This document shows, piece by piece, positions 39,781 to 49,503 of a DNA stretch of 64,000 nucleotides. The stretch is from Paludibacteraceae bacterium (GTDB lineage Bacteria; Bacteroidota; Bacteroidia; Bacteroidales; Paludibacteraceae), in assembly GCA_024401475.1 (NCBI GenBank), contig JAKSKZ010000005.1:1-64000 (forward strand). The letters run 5' to 3'. Each line of letters starts with the position of its first letter. Positions within the stretch are counted from its first letter, which is position 1. The position numbers and the translations under genes are program-made. The notes under the pieces are model-generated. The model ran no database searches, had not been told where the DNA came from, and saw nothing but the letters and a program-made list of their open reading frames with translations.

Positions 39781-42700
39781 TTAAATATATCTTTCGTAGT
39801 ATTTATTTCCTAAATGAATGTGGTGTTCGTGGCTTTCTTCATTTTTGGTTCCTGCAACCTTTTCGTGCGTAAAATTATTGACAAAACACCATTTTCTGGC
39901 AATTCTCACAAAACTCTCCAAATGAGCAATGAATTTTGCTTTGTCGCCATTAAAACATTGTTGAATGGTATCGTTCCAAAAACGAACGGGATGCTGAGTT
40001 CCATTCGGATATCTAACATCAATTTCATTTCCCGACCGGTGGCCTTTATGCGAATTGTCTATCGAATAAACCGTAATGTCATCATAAAAGTATTTTTCAT
40101 CATGGCCATTGAGTGGCAGGGAGTAGAACAGTCCTAACAAGCAGCCGCATGTGGTTTCGCTGACAAAATTGTCTCCGCCGCTGTCTCTATGCCCATACCT
40201 TCCCCAATTGGGTCCGCTTTCTGGGAATGGCATCAGCTTTATGCCTCGTTTGGGCAACATTACTTGAGTAAAATGATAATCTTCACAAACCTTCTTACCA
40301 TAGTTGTAAATCTTGTAAATAAATTCATCACTTTGCTCATTCTCTTGGTATTTGTACAATGAGAATTTGTCTAAATCTATGCGATAGATGTTGACTTTAT
40401 CCTCGCTTTCTGTGAATTCTTCATCCCAATTACATTGGCTAGTTTGGAACACTTTGTAAAATTCATTGAAATAGTCCTGCTTCTTGTCGTAATTGCTTTT
40501 CCCAGTGTCTTTGTCTTTTTTATGTTCCGTACCGACTATTTTGTTTACAAAATATTCATTTTTTTGCCCATTAGCGATGAAATACATATTTTCTACGCCA
40601 TTCTTATCTTTCCTAAATTTTCTGAGATGAATTTTTCTTCTGGCGAGATAGGCCATTGAGGCAATGGTAGAGAGCTCTACGTTGTTGCTCAAATTGTCAG
40701 CCCCTCCAAGATATATCTTCTTGCCTATGAATGCTGCTATGGCTTTTTCCGTACCTTCATATACTCCTTTCCCTGTGAGTTGGATCATTCCTCCGCCCCT
40801 ATATTTCCAGCCATCATTGCTGCCAATTTCCTTGCTATTGTTGTTTATTCCGAAATAGACGAAATTGGCAATTGCCTTCATTCTGGCGTTTTCGTCTTTT
40901 ATATTATAAATTTTGTCCAATTTATCTTTTACGCCATCCAAATACAAAGGTTTCCCATCGACGCCTTTAATAGTAACAACTTTATTATTCTCATCTATAG
41001 TGGTATGGAATACCCTGTCTCGGAAAATTTCTTCCAATCGTGCTCTACTGTAATTCACATTTTCAGCTTTACATTTTAGGTTTTCCCCCGATTCTACTGA
41101 TATTTGAGCGAAATAGTGAGCTTTCATCCAACAGGTGTTCATATAGAATTGGTCCATATATTGGGTGTATGTTTCGCAAATAGTCCTGAGACGTTGCTTT
41201 GTCTCTGCGTCTTGGTTGAATCTTGCTACCGTCATCACCTTTTTCAACATCTCTTCTGCTTCTTCGTTGCATCGCGGGCATTCTCCGCTTCTTAGTGTTC
41301 TTCCTTCGCCATGTTTCAATTCTTCTCCAATGACCGTAAGGGCTTGACCTGCGAGTGCATCGTTCAAATCTCCCTCATTATCAGGTATATACTTCAATTG
41401 CCAAAAATAATTGCAATTCAATTTCTTGACGCTATCTTCATTAATTTCGATCTTGAAATCGTCGCCGATTTTTTGTGCCGGATAGGCGAGGAGCAGCGAC
41501 AATTCCTCCGTAATGGGGTTGTGATAGACTACTTTAAAATAGAAGAGGCGAGGGATTCTTGGCGTTTCTGCGTTGTGGTCGTCTTCCTTGATGATGTTTT
41601 CTGGAATGACAATTTCCACTCGTCCGTCGTCATTAGGTTGTGGAATTTCGCTTTTCCAAATGAGCGTGTCTTTTAGGTCGTCAGAACTGTTATTTTCCAC
41701 AAGCAATATTGTGCTGTTTTCTCTCTTATTCTTGCTGAAATTGTGCAGGTACAAAACAATTTTTGCCTCTGTTCCATAGCGAAGAATGGACTTTTGAGGG
41801 TTGCCTGAATTTCCTGCAAAGAAGCCGTTGATATATACTTTCTCGCTGATAATTAGTTTCTTTGCTTTAGTGTAGAAGAAATGTCCATTATGTTTTTCAT
41901 CGTTGAGGCCGCTTACATGGTAAGGTAGGTTGACGAAGGCACACGAAAGGGTGATGTCGTCTGTCCGATCGGTGATTTCATAACCCATCAGTTCGACATT
42001 GATGTAACCTTTTTCGTCGAATTTCACTTCGTTAAGCACTTCGGTTTCCAATTTTGTGCCCGTGCGTTCATCCCATAATTCTAATCGAATTTCCGACCGT
42101 TCTTTCTCTGTTAAATGCTTGAAAGCTGGGATATTAATCAGTAGGTTGAACTTTGTGCTGAAACCCACTTGTTTGATGTGATGCCGTTCAGAATCGAAAA
42201 ATCCCCATTCGCCGACATTGATGTCGTACACCTCAAACTCTTCTGTAATGATTTCTGTGTTTCCCATTTTTAGAGAGAGGTTTTGTCGTCCTGCAGTATC
42301 AAAAACGAAAGATCTCTTTCCGTTTTCCATTAGAAACTCTTCTCCATTCAGTGAGCCTAAGATTTCACCGTCTGCTGATGGGATATAGTCTGGATAGAGG
42401 CACTCCAAGTTCATGTTGTAGGTCATACCTATATAAGCCTCATCTGCGTCCAACCATATTTTCTTTATTCTGTTCTTTTTAACCTCACATTCAAAGCTCC
42501 ATTTTTTTGCAGTTTCAATGTCTCTGTTTCTCTTTCCTTCGAAGATGAAGTTGGAGTCGTTCACATAGGCCTCAACACGAAGTTTATACTCTTTTTTCTC
42601 GGAATTGATAATCAGTTTATCGCCAGTTTTGGTCATCTTTGCTGGTTCGGATGGCTCTTGTGTGGCGTTACTCTTATTTTTTTCAGCCGTCGTTTTGCTC

Positions 42701-44241
42701 TTTGGGGGAATCACTTCTCCCCAATTCCACACTATCTTGGAACCGTCAATTTTGTTTTTCCCATTATTCGTTACTGCTCTGAATTGGAGAGATGCGCCTG
42801 GACGAATATAAAGTGGTTTCTCCGTTCCCCCACTTGAGGCGTTAACATCTAAATAGTCGGAGATGCAGTGAATTAGCAAACTTCCGATGCCGAGCGTCTT
42901 GGGCCTCATGAAGGTGCATACGTTCATTTGGTTCAACTCGAAACGGATTCTATAGTCGCCTGTGTTGAAAGGGGGTTTTAGTTTGAAAATCTTTGTCTTC
43001 GGGTCGAAAGAGTAAAGGGAGGTTTCCACCTCCGAATTAAGCATATAGTCGATACAGAAGTGGTTAAGATGGACTGTCAAATATTCATCGTCTTTTACCT
43101 CAAAGATGGTATCTACTTTGATTTCAAGTGGTTCGTTGGGGCGGACAATGACGGCTGAGCTAGTGTATTTTGTTATTTTCTGAAAATTTTCAGTAAGCAA
43201 GAAGATGGGTGTTTTGGCGTTGCTCAAATCATATCTTTCAATAGTGGGAAGTTTGATTTCTTCCTTGTTTCCGAGTGGCGTCAAGCCGATAATGTCGTTG
43301 GAGCAAACTATGATCTCCTTACAGCACTTAGCATCTAAAGGCAGTTTTTCGGTCTTTACTACCCAATCGTTGGCTGCGAGATTTTTTTGCATCTGATAAT
43401 ACAAATTCAATGATTTGAAGTTGTTTCCGTTGCCGACTGCCTCAATGTAGTACTTGCCAGATTTTTTCAGCTTGATGCTGAAAGGCGAGCCTACTTTAGG
43501 GTATATTTTCAGATTTTTGACAACAGTGATTTTCGTTTGTTTCTTCTTGGTCTTCTCTTGCTCTGAAATCATCTCCTCTTTTTGAAAGACGATCCAGCTG
43601 ATGGGTTGTCCTTTGAGGTTTGTCTTGGAGTTTGTCTTTGCTTCGAGGATAAGAATTTCGCTAGGGCGAATATGTTTGGGGTTCTTTTCGCGAGGTGTAG
43701 GGATGAAAGTCCGTCCAATTTGATTAGTTCGGTACAATTCTATGGCAGAGATGCCGAATGTTGTATCCTTGCCTTTAGGTTTTTCGCTCTTTTTCTCCTC
43801 AAAATCGGATAATGACAATAGGCTGTTGAGGGCTATGGCTGCGTCAGGCTCAAAATTAGCGAAGTCAGTAGCGGTGACGCCCATCACTTGACCGTGGAAG
43901 AGGCAGGAAATCTCGCCGCCTTGGGGCGCAAAGGCAGAGCAATACATTTTGCTGCTATCCAAAACGATTTTGTCAATGTAACAGGTTTCGCTGTCCCATT
44001 TCCCATTGGCATATTCGCAAGGCTGCCCTGCTTGTTTCTTAGGACTCAGTAGGCAAGTACCGAACGTAAGAGCAGGGGTTTGAAATGTGGTGTCGTCAAC
44101 TGTGGCGACTTTTTTATTTTGTACAAAAAGTTTGTTGTTGTTTGTCACAACAATTGAGCTGGGCACGGCTCCTTGATTACACATGTAAAGGGCTCCATCC
44201 AAAACTATATGGCTGCCACTCAGATCATTTTTCTTAGACAT
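39781..44241 (-). CDS. DUF4280 (PAAR-like) effector with GH19-like and peptidase domains
   Basis: A protein of 1,486 residues from the ATG at 44241 (MSKKNDLSGSHIVLDGALYM); the ATG at 44265 would add 8 unrelated residues. No signal peptide. Residues ~8-130 are DUF4280 (YMCNQGAVPSS, TFGTCLLSPKKQAGQPCEY), a PAAR-like spike-tip domain. A long beta-rich middle (130-1020) contains repeated Ig-like segments. At about 1030-1200 is a GH19/endolysin-like domain (HYFAQISVESGENLK, YRGGGMIQLTGKGVYE). At about 1340-1480 is an LAS-type zinc peptidase region (GHRSGNEIDVRY, HEHHIHLG). Predicted: delivered by a type VI or related contractile system and cuts both glycan and peptide bonds of peptidoglycan. Delivery genes are not in the window. 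Confidence 0.75.
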   Translation of the reverse strand: MSKKNDLSGSHIVLDGALYMCNQGAVPSSIVVTNNNKLFVQNKKVATVDDTTFQTPALTFGTCLLSPKKQAGQPCEYANGKWDSETCYIDKIVLDSSKMYCSAFAPQGGEISCLFHGQVMGVTATDFANFEPDAAIALNSLLSLSDFEEKKSEKPKGKDTTFGISAIELYRTNQIGRTFIPTPREKNPKHIRPSEILILEAKTNSKTNLKGQPISWIVFQKEEMISEQEKTKKKQTKITVVKNLKIYPKVGSPFSIKLKKSGKYYIEAVGNGNNFKSLNLYYQMQKNLAANDWVVKTEKLPLDAKCCKEIIVCSNDIIGLTPLGNKEEIKLPTIERYDLSNAKTPIFLLTENFQKITKYTSSAVIVRPNEPLEIKVDTIFEVKDDEYLTVHLNHFCIDYMLNSEVETSLYSFDPKTKIFKLKPPFNTGDYRIRFELNQMNVCTFMRPKTLGIGSLLIHCISDYLDVNASSGGTEKPLYIRPGASLQFRAVTNNGKNKIDGSKIVWNWGEVIPPKSKTTAEKNKSNATQEPSEPAKMTKTGDKLIINSEKKEYKLRVEAYVNDSNFIFEGKRNRDIETAKKWSFECEVKKNRIKKIWLDADEAYIGMTYNMNLECLYPDYIPSADGEILGSLNGEEFLMENGKRSFVFDTAGRQNLSLKMGNTEIITEEFEVYDINVGEWGFFDSERHHIKQVGFSTKFNLLINIPAFKHLTEKERSEIRLELWDERTGTKLETEVLNEVKFDEKGYINVELMGYEITDRTDDITLSCAFVNLPYHVSGLNDEKHNGHFFYTKAKKLIISEKVYINGFFAGNSGNPQKSILRYGTEAKIVLYLHNFSKNKRENSTILLVENNSSDDLKDTLIWKSEIPQPNDDGRVEIVIPENIIKEDDHNAETPRIPRLFYFKVVYHNPITEELSLLLAYPAQKIGDDFKIEINEDSVKKLNCNYFWQLKYIPDNEGDLNDALAGQALTVIGEELKHGEGRTLRSGECPRCNEEAEEMLKKVMTVARFNQDAETKQRLRTICETYTQYMDQFYMNTCWMKAHYFAQISVESGENLKCKAENVNYSRARLEEIFRDRVFHTTIDENNKVVTIKGVDGKPLYLDGVKDKLDKIYNIKDENARMKAIANFVYFGINNNSKEIGSNDGWKYRGGGMIQLTGKGVYEGTEKAIAAFIGKKIYLGGADNLSNNVELSTIASMAYLARRKIHLRKFRKDKNGVENMYFIANGQKNEYFVNKIVGTEHKKDKDTGKSNYDKKQDYFNEFYKVFQTSQCNWDEEFTESEDKVNIYRIDLDKFSLYKYQENEQSDEFIYKIYNYGKKVCEDYHFTQVMLPKRGIKLMPFPESGPNWGRYGHRDSGGDNFVSETTCGCLLGLFYSLPLNGHDEKYFYDDITVYSIDNSHKGHRSGNEIDVRYPNGTQHPVRFWNDTIQQCFNGDKAKFIAHLESFVRIARKWCFVNNFTHEKVAGTKNEESHEHHIHLGNKYYERYI

Positions 44242-44458
44242 GAAGACTATTTTAGTCGAGAGCATAAACTAATCATTTGCAAAACAGACCAAATGATTAC
44301 TGCAAACTTGTTATCAAAAAACGCAATACTTATATTACTAAAAGAAACTTTTAATATATCTGCAAATATATATTGAAAATGTGAATTTTGAAAATGTTTG
44401 TGTGGATACTTGTTGGATTTTTTGAAAATATCAGAAATGATAGATTTTCACAAAAGGC

Positions 44459-44498
44459 AAAAGAGGCATTGAACGCCTATGGGTTCAATGCCTCTTTT
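44459..44498 (-). terminator. terminator overlapping the end of ybeY
   Basis: AGAGGCATTGAAC / GTTCAATGCCTCT hairpin with a T-tract on the minus strand. The last codons and stop of ybeY lie inside the stem. 44266-44458 contains no gene. Confidence 0.75.
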
Positions 44499-44920
44499 GC
44501 TCTCATATCTCGAAGCATGTCTAATGCTTCGTTTTCACATTTTTCCATGATTTCTCGTTCGCCCGGGCCTTTGTCATTAATTCCGCAAAGGTGGAGGATG
44601 CCATGGATGATGACACGGTGGAGTTCGGTTTCATACGTTGCTCCGAATTTTTCAGCATTGGTCGCCACGGTGTCGAGGCTGATGAAAAGGTCTCCCGAAA
44701 TCTTTTTCGCTTCCGTATAGTCGAAAGTGATAATGTCTGTGTAGTAGTCGTGCTCAAGATATTGTTTGTTTACCTCCAGGATGTGTTCGTCGGAACAAAA
44801 GATGTAGGAGATTTCGCCTACTTTGTATCCGTGGTGAGCGGCAACTATTTTCACCCAAGCTGTGATTTCTCTCTTTTTAATCTTGGGCATTTTAACGTCT
44901 TCTGCGAAATATGTTATCAT
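44477..44920 (-). CDS. ybeY: endoribonuclease YbeY
   Basis: A zinc endoribonuclease of 147 residues for 16S rRNA 3'-end maturation and ribosome quality control. The metal motif is HGILHLCGINDKGPGE at about 113-128. The usual third metal ligand after GYxD is not in the same form here (ND-K-GPGE), as in many Bacteroidota copies. Middle motif: YYTDIITFDY. Last gene of the minus-strand housekeeping run, with its terminator overlapping the 3' end. Confidence 0.9.
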   Translation of the reverse strand: MITYFAEDVKMPKIKKREITAWVKIVAAHHGYKVGEISYIFCSDEHILEVNKQYLEHDYYTDIITFDYTEAKKISGDLFISLDTVATNAEKFGATYETELHRVIIHGILHLCGINDKGPGEREIMEKCENEALDMLRDMRAKEALNP

Positions 44921-44929
44921 AATTCTGTT

Positions 44930-46162
44930 TTAGTGAAAGAAAAAGTATCCTATGAAAATGGCGGCTATCACGCCTCCTAAATCGGCCACCAGTCCAGCGG
45001 TGGCGGCGTATCTTGTCTTACGGATGCCTACCGATCCGAAGTAGAGGGCTATCACGTAGAAAGTTGTGTCGGCAGCGCCTTGGAAAAGACAGGAGAGCCT
45101 TCCCACGAATGAATCCGCACCATGCGTCATCATGGTTTCCAACATCATGCCTTTGGCCCCGCTACCGCTTAATGGCTTCATGACGGCTGTGGGCAGTGCT
45201 TCCACAAAGTCGGTATTGATTGACAAAAGTGAGAATGTCCAGCGAATGGCACCTGTCAGGTAGTCCATCGCCCCTGAGGCACGGAAAACGCCGATGGCAA
45301 CCAGCATGGCAACCAAGTAGGGCATCACCTTTACTGAGGTTTCAAAGCCCATTTTAGCCCCCTCTATGAATGATTCGTAAACATTGATGCGTTTGTATGC
45401 TCCTGCACATACAAAGGCCGCTATGACGCTGAAAAGAATAGCGTTGCTGCCTATTTTGGAAATATGCTCCAATTCTGTATTGCTGAGTCCGGAGAGGAAA
45501 TACATGGCGATGCCTAAGAAGGCAGCAATACCACCAATCCAACCAATGATAACGGGGTTGAGTAGGTTGATCTTCTGTTTGATGCCGACGAAAATGATAG
45601 CGGTCAGCGTTGAGAAGAAAGTGGATAACAAGAGCGGTATGAATATATCGGTAGGGTTAGCTGCTCCTAACTGGGCACGTTGAGCCATGATGGTAATAGG
45701 GATGAGTGTTAGCCCTGATGTGTTGAGGGCTAAGAACATAATTTGTGCGTTGGAGGCCGTCTCCTTGTTTGGATTCAGCTGTTGTAAGCCGTCCATGGCT
45801 TTTAATCCCAAAGGAGTGGCTGCGTTGTCGAGTCCCAACATGTTGGCCGAAAAGTTCATCAGCAGTTGCCCATGAACAGGATGGTTCTTGGGAATCTCAG
45901 GGAAGAGTTTGTTGAAGAATGGGCCTACAATCTTTGAAAGAAAATTGACGGCACCTGCCTTTTCGCCGATGTTCATCAGCCCCATCCACAAAATCATCAC
46001 ACCGCTAAGGGGTAGGATAATCTTCATGACGGCATTTTCCGCCATGTCGAAGGTGCTGCTCACCATTTGCTCAAACACCATGTAGTCGCCGCAAAAGCAT
46101 TGGGCAATTGCTACGAGCATGGAAACTAAGAAAAATCCAACCCAAATGTAATTTAGAACCAT
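44930..46162 (-). CDS. nucleoside-recognition (Gate) domain membrane protein, SpmA/SpmB-like
   Basis: A polytopic inner-membrane protein of 410 residues with two Gate-type halves: SANMLGLDNAATPLGLKAMD and SGSGAKGMMLETMMTHGADS, as in fused SpmA/SpmB homologues. Ten or so hydrophobic segments. The transported or sensed substrate is unknown. In sporulating species the homologues act in spore maturation; here no sporulation is expected. It is 9 bp upstream of ybeY. Confidence 0.8.
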   Translation of the reverse strand: MVLNYIWVGFFLVSMLVAIAQCFCGDYMVFEQMVSSTFDMAENAVMKIILPLSGVMILWMGLMNIGEKAGAVNFLSKIVGPFFNKLFPEIPKNHPVHGQLLMNFSANMLGLDNAATPLGLKAMDGLQQLNPNKETASNAQIMFLALNTSGLTLIPITIMAQRAQLGAANPTDIFIPLLLSTFFSTLTAIIFVGIKQKINLLNPVIIGWIGGIAAFLGIAMYFLSGLSNTELEHISKIGSNAILFSVIAAFVCAGAYKRINVYESFIEGAKMGFETSVKVMPYLVAMLVAIGVFRASGAMDYLTGAIRWTFSLLSINTDFVEALPTAVMKPLSGSGAKGMMLETMMTHGADSFVGRLSCLFQGAADTTFYVIALYFGSVGIRKTRYAATAGLVADLGGVIAAIFIGYFFFH

Positions 46163-46237
46163 TGTTAATCTGTTTGTCTCTTTTTTTGTCCAGAAAGGGC
46201 GACATTCAAGGATAGGGCGTGAACGCTATCGATCAAA

Positions 46238-47212
46238 TTATTGTTTTGCCTTTTCGATTACTAAGTCTATCAATTCCATTAACTCGTTTGATAAGTCGAG
46301 CGACCAAAGTTTGCTCTCTGTTTGCTGATTATCCAAGCAAGCCATCACTTCCAATGCTTCGTAGTTATAGCCGTTGGAAATGGTTTCTACAGGAATCTCT
46401 ATAGGTTCGTCGTCTCCGCTGGCACTTGTCAATTTAGTTGGCATGTGGAACATACGGTGGAGACGCAAGCAACCGTCCGTCATATAGAGTTTGGCATCGC
46501 ATTCCATACGCATGGCAAACGAAGCTGTGAGCACACTTATTTCGCCTCCTGCGTGTTTGAGCAGGATGGCTGTTGTCATGTCCGTTCCTGTTGGGGCGGC
46601 TATAGATGTAACCTCTACAGAGGTTGGTTTGCCGAACAAATAAAGGGCCAAAAACAAAGGGTAGATGCCAATGTCGTAAACCGCACCACCACCCAGCGAA
46701 GGAGCAAACAGTCTGCTATTTGCATCATACTTCGCCTTAAATCCGAATTCAGCTTGCAGTAGTTGAGGCTTGCCCAACTTTCCGCTCTCCATCTCGGCTT
46801 TGAAGCGGTTGATGGTAGGTAGGAATCGGCTCCATAAAGCCTCCATCAAGAATAGTTTTTTCTGACGGGCAAAGGCGGCCATCTTCTTGACATCATCGGC
46901 ATTGAGAGCGAATGGCTTTTCACATAAGACAGCTTTGTCTGCGGAGAGGCAAAGCATAGTATGTTCGTAATGTAGATTGTTAGGCGTGGCGATATAGACG
47001 ATGTCCACATCATTGTCGGCTAACATCTCCTCATACGATCCGTAGGCTCTCTCAAAGCCGAATTGTTTACAGAATGCTTCGGCCTTTTCCTTTTGACGAG
47101 AGGCTACAGCATAGCGAATGGCTTGAGGACAGGCGGCAAGACCTTCTGCGAATTTTTCAGCAATGTGTCCTGCTCCTAAAATTGCCCATCTATATTTTTT
47201 ATTTGTCTCCAT
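46238..47212 (-). CDS. Gfo/Idh/MocA-family oxidoreductase
   Basis: An NAD(P)-dependent sugar or myo-inositol-type dehydrogenase of 324 residues. The Rossmann motif is AILGAGHIAEKFAEGL at residues 10-25, the family motif is VLCEKPFALN (EKP) at about 96, and the substrate-side GGGAVYDIGIYPLF at about 178-191. The first bases overlap the end of the Wzz-like gene (47199) by 14 bp. Substrate not known. Confidence 0.85.
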   Translation of the reverse strand: METNKKYRWAILGAGHIAEKFAEGLAACPQAIRYAVASRQKEKAEAFCKQFGFERAYGSYEEMLADNDVDIVYIATPNNLHYEHTMLCLSADKAVLCEKPFALNADDVKKMAAFARQKKLFLMEALWSRFLPTINRFKAEMESGKLGKPQLLQAEFGFKAKYDANSRLFAPSLGGGAVYDIGIYPLFLALYLFGKPTSVEVTSIAAPTGTDMTTAILLKHAGGEISVLTASFAMRMECDAKLYMTDGCLRLHRMFHMPTKLTSASGDDEPIEIPVETISNGYNYEALEVMACLDNQQTESKLWSLDLSNELMELIDLVIEKAKQ

Positions 47213-48179
47213 TCTTGTTTTCCAAAAACTCTTTTACATCCTTTCTTGAGAATAGGATAAGTGATATGATAAGGCCTAAGAAAAAGGCCATGCCTACATA
47301 TTTGATAACGGATTGTGTTACACGGTTGACCGCCTTTGGATAGAGACTGAAGCCACTAACAAAGTTGACACACTTATTATTGATTTCTTTCATCCATTGG
47401 AGGTCGTAAATGCGTGACTCCAACTTGAGCATATCCTCGTGATACAACTTTTTCTCCTTTTCGTTTAGAATCACCGTTTTATCGGCTCCGTAATTCGTGT
47501 TTTTAGGCAATTTGAAATATTCCAATTTACGAAGGCTGTCCAACATAATGATCTCGTTACTGATGGAGTAGATGTTTTCTTCGATTTGCTTCATGCGCAT
47601 CTCGTTTTCTGCCTTCAAGGTCGGATTGTTGGAGAAGTAGTAATGAAGTGCTTCAGGCAATTTATCGAAGAGTGGCAAATTCTCTTTTACGATAGCCTCG
47701 ATGATAAGACGGTCCTTCATGCGGGCACAAGTTGTATCCATTGCATTGTAGCGATTGTCATAATCTACTTTATCAGGCGTACCGTCCACCATCTCATCGA
47801 TGATATAGTATGACTTTATAGAGAGCAAATCTTTTGCCTCGTCGCTTGTCAGGTTAAGGCTTTGGCCAATGAGAGACTTGTCCTCATTTTGACAATACAT
47901 GTCCAATGTATTGACGAGCGAATTGAAAAAGTATGCGTCATGCATATTAATTGTCATCTCGATACTTGCCTTATGTTTCAAATTACCTTTTCGAGATTCA
48001 TACAGAGCGTAGCTTAAGCCTAATAGCATGAAAGCTCCGATGATGATTTTCTGTTGGTATATAAAACGTAGAATCCATGTGCCGAAGCGCATGAGCAGTT
48101 TGAAAAAAGAGACAATGTACATTAGGCTGATTTTGAGTATATCCATCAAATCCACCTCGTTTTTATCCAAATTCTCCAT
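47199..48179 (-). CDS. Wzz-like membrane protein
   Basis: A protein of 326 residues with one hydrophobic helix near residues 45-65 (IIIGAFMLLGLSYALYE) and another near 290-310 (YVGMAFFLGLIISLILF), and a ~220-residue periplasmic helical part with coiled-coil character (KQIEENIYSISNEIIMLDSL). Topology resembles polysaccharide chain-length determinants. Motif support is weak, so the role is uncertain. It overlaps the oxidoreductase gene and follows envC by 22 bp. Confidence 0.6.
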   Translation of the reverse strand: MENLDKNEVDLMDILKISLMYIVSFFKLLMRFGTWILRFIYQQKIIIGAFMLLGLSYALYESRKGNLKHKASIEMTINMHDAYFFNSLVNTLDMYCQNEDKSLIGQSLNLTSDEAKDLLSIKSYYIIDEMVDGTPDKVDYDNRYNAMDTTCARMKDRLIIEAIVKENLPLFDKLPEALHYYFSNNPTLKAENEMRMKQIEENIYSISNEIIMLDSLRKLEYFKLPKNTNYGADKTVILNEKEKKLYHEDMLKLESRIYDLQWMKEINNKCVNFVSGFSLYPKAVNRVTQSVIKYVGMAFFLGLIISLILFSRKDVKEFLENKNGDK

Positions 48180-48201
48180 GTTTGATATTTTAAGTTATAT
48201 T

Positions 48202-49503
48202 TTATTTCCTTTTCAACCATTTCTCTGGGTTTTGCAAATCCTTTTCTTTCCATATTTGGAAAAATAGGGTTGCTTTGTATTTGTCATCTGGGTCTTCGAA
48301 TATCTTACCCAATTTCTGACCGCTTTTCACATTGTCACCTGTCTTTACATAAACCTTAGTTAGGTTGGCATAAACGGTGAGGAAGTTGCCGTGACGGACA
48401 ATAATGGCATTGTTGTTACCTGGCACGGCAAAACATTGTGTGACCACTCCGTCATAGACCAATGAGGCCTCCGAACCTTTGGGAGAAGAGATGTAGATGC
48501 CTTTATTGTCGGTTGTCACATGTTTTAGGATAGGATGTTGTTGTTTGCCAAAATGCCCAACAATATTCCCGTTGACTGGCCATGGCAGTATACCTTGTTT
48601 CTTCTCGAATCCTCCCGAGACGATTTTTTCGGTCTTGGTCATCGCATAGCCGCCTTTGGTGGTTGGTTTGGTCGCTTGCTTCTTTTTTTCGCGTTCAGCG
48701 GCCTCTTGGGCCTGTTTAGCGATAATATCTTGTATTTTTTTATTCAGTTGGTCGGATTGGCGTTGTTGCTCTTGGAGCTCCTTCATGAGCTCTTTCTCTT
48801 GTTTTTTGAGAGAGGCAACCACGTCGTTTTGCTTTTGTTTTTCGGCAAGCAATAATTTTTGCTCCGACTCTTGGTTTTTCAGAAGCTTTTCGGATTGCAA
48901 TTTAGCCAATTCGATCTCTTGCTTGTGAACATCCAATTCCACACGTGAGCGTTCGATATATTCAGCTTGTTCCTTTCTGAGAGTTGCGAATTTGTTGATG
49001 TAATTGAAGCGCATGTAGGCTTCATGGAAAGAAGAGGCAGATAAGACAAAAAGCAGTTTGTCTTGAGTCTTCTGTTTTACATATGCATGATAGATGAGTT
49101 CTATGTATTTCTCTTTTGTGAACTCATATTCGCTTTGCATGATGCCCAAACTCTGCTTCATTTCGGAAATTCGGGAGTCTAAGGCTAAAATCTCTTTGCC
49201 TTGGTTCTCAATCAATTCGTTGCGTCGTTGGATGTCGGAATTTATCTGTTCCAGCTGTTTCATTGATTGACGAGTGGATTGTCTTGTTTCAGCCAATGAC
49301 TGGTCGATTTTTTTTACATTCTTATCAATAGAAGATTGTTTGTTCTTTAGGTCTTTCAGTGTTTCTGAAGTCTTGTTTGTTGTCTTCTTGGCAGTGCTCT
49401 TTTGTTGTTTGGTAGTCTTTTTTTGTCCCAAACAAACTTCTCCGGGTTGTCCCACGAGGAGGCAACCTAAAGTGAATGACAATATGACTAACAATCTTCT
49501 CAT
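48202..49503 (-). CDS. envC: EnvC-like murein hydrolase activator with degenerate LytM domain
   Basis: A protein of 433 residues: signal peptide, a long coiled coil (about 30-270, LEQINSDIQRRNELIENQGK, AEKQKQNDVVASLKKQEK), then a C-terminal LytM/M23 domain (about 300-430, GHFGKQQHPILKHV). The active-site residues differ from M23 enzymes: HGNFLTVYANL instead of HGxYxTxYAHL, and the N-terminal Hxxx D metal pair is not evident. This fits an amidase activator in cell division rather than a peptidase. Directly downstream of the DUF4292 gene. Confidence 0.8.
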   Translation of the reverse strand: MRRLLVILSFTLGCLLVGQPGEVCLGQKKTTKQQKSTAKKTTNKTSETLKDLKNKQSSIDKNVKKIDQSLAETRQSTRQSMKQLEQINSDIQRRNELIENQGKEILALDSRISEMKQSLGIMQSEYEFTKEKYIELIYHAYVKQKTQDKLLFVLSASSFHEAYMRFNYINKFATLRKEQAEYIERSRVELDVHKQEIELAKLQSEKLLKNQESEQKLLLAEKQKQNDVVASLKKQEKELMKELQEQQRQSDQLNKKIQDIIAKQAQEAAEREKKKQATKPTTKGGYAMTKTEKIVSGGFEKKQGILPWPVNGNIVGHFGKQQHPILKHVTTDNKGIYISSPKGSEASLVYDGVVTQCFAVPGNNNAIIVRHGNFLTVYANLTKVYVKTGDNVKSGQKLGKIFEDPDDKYKATLFFQIWKEKDLQNPEKWLKRK

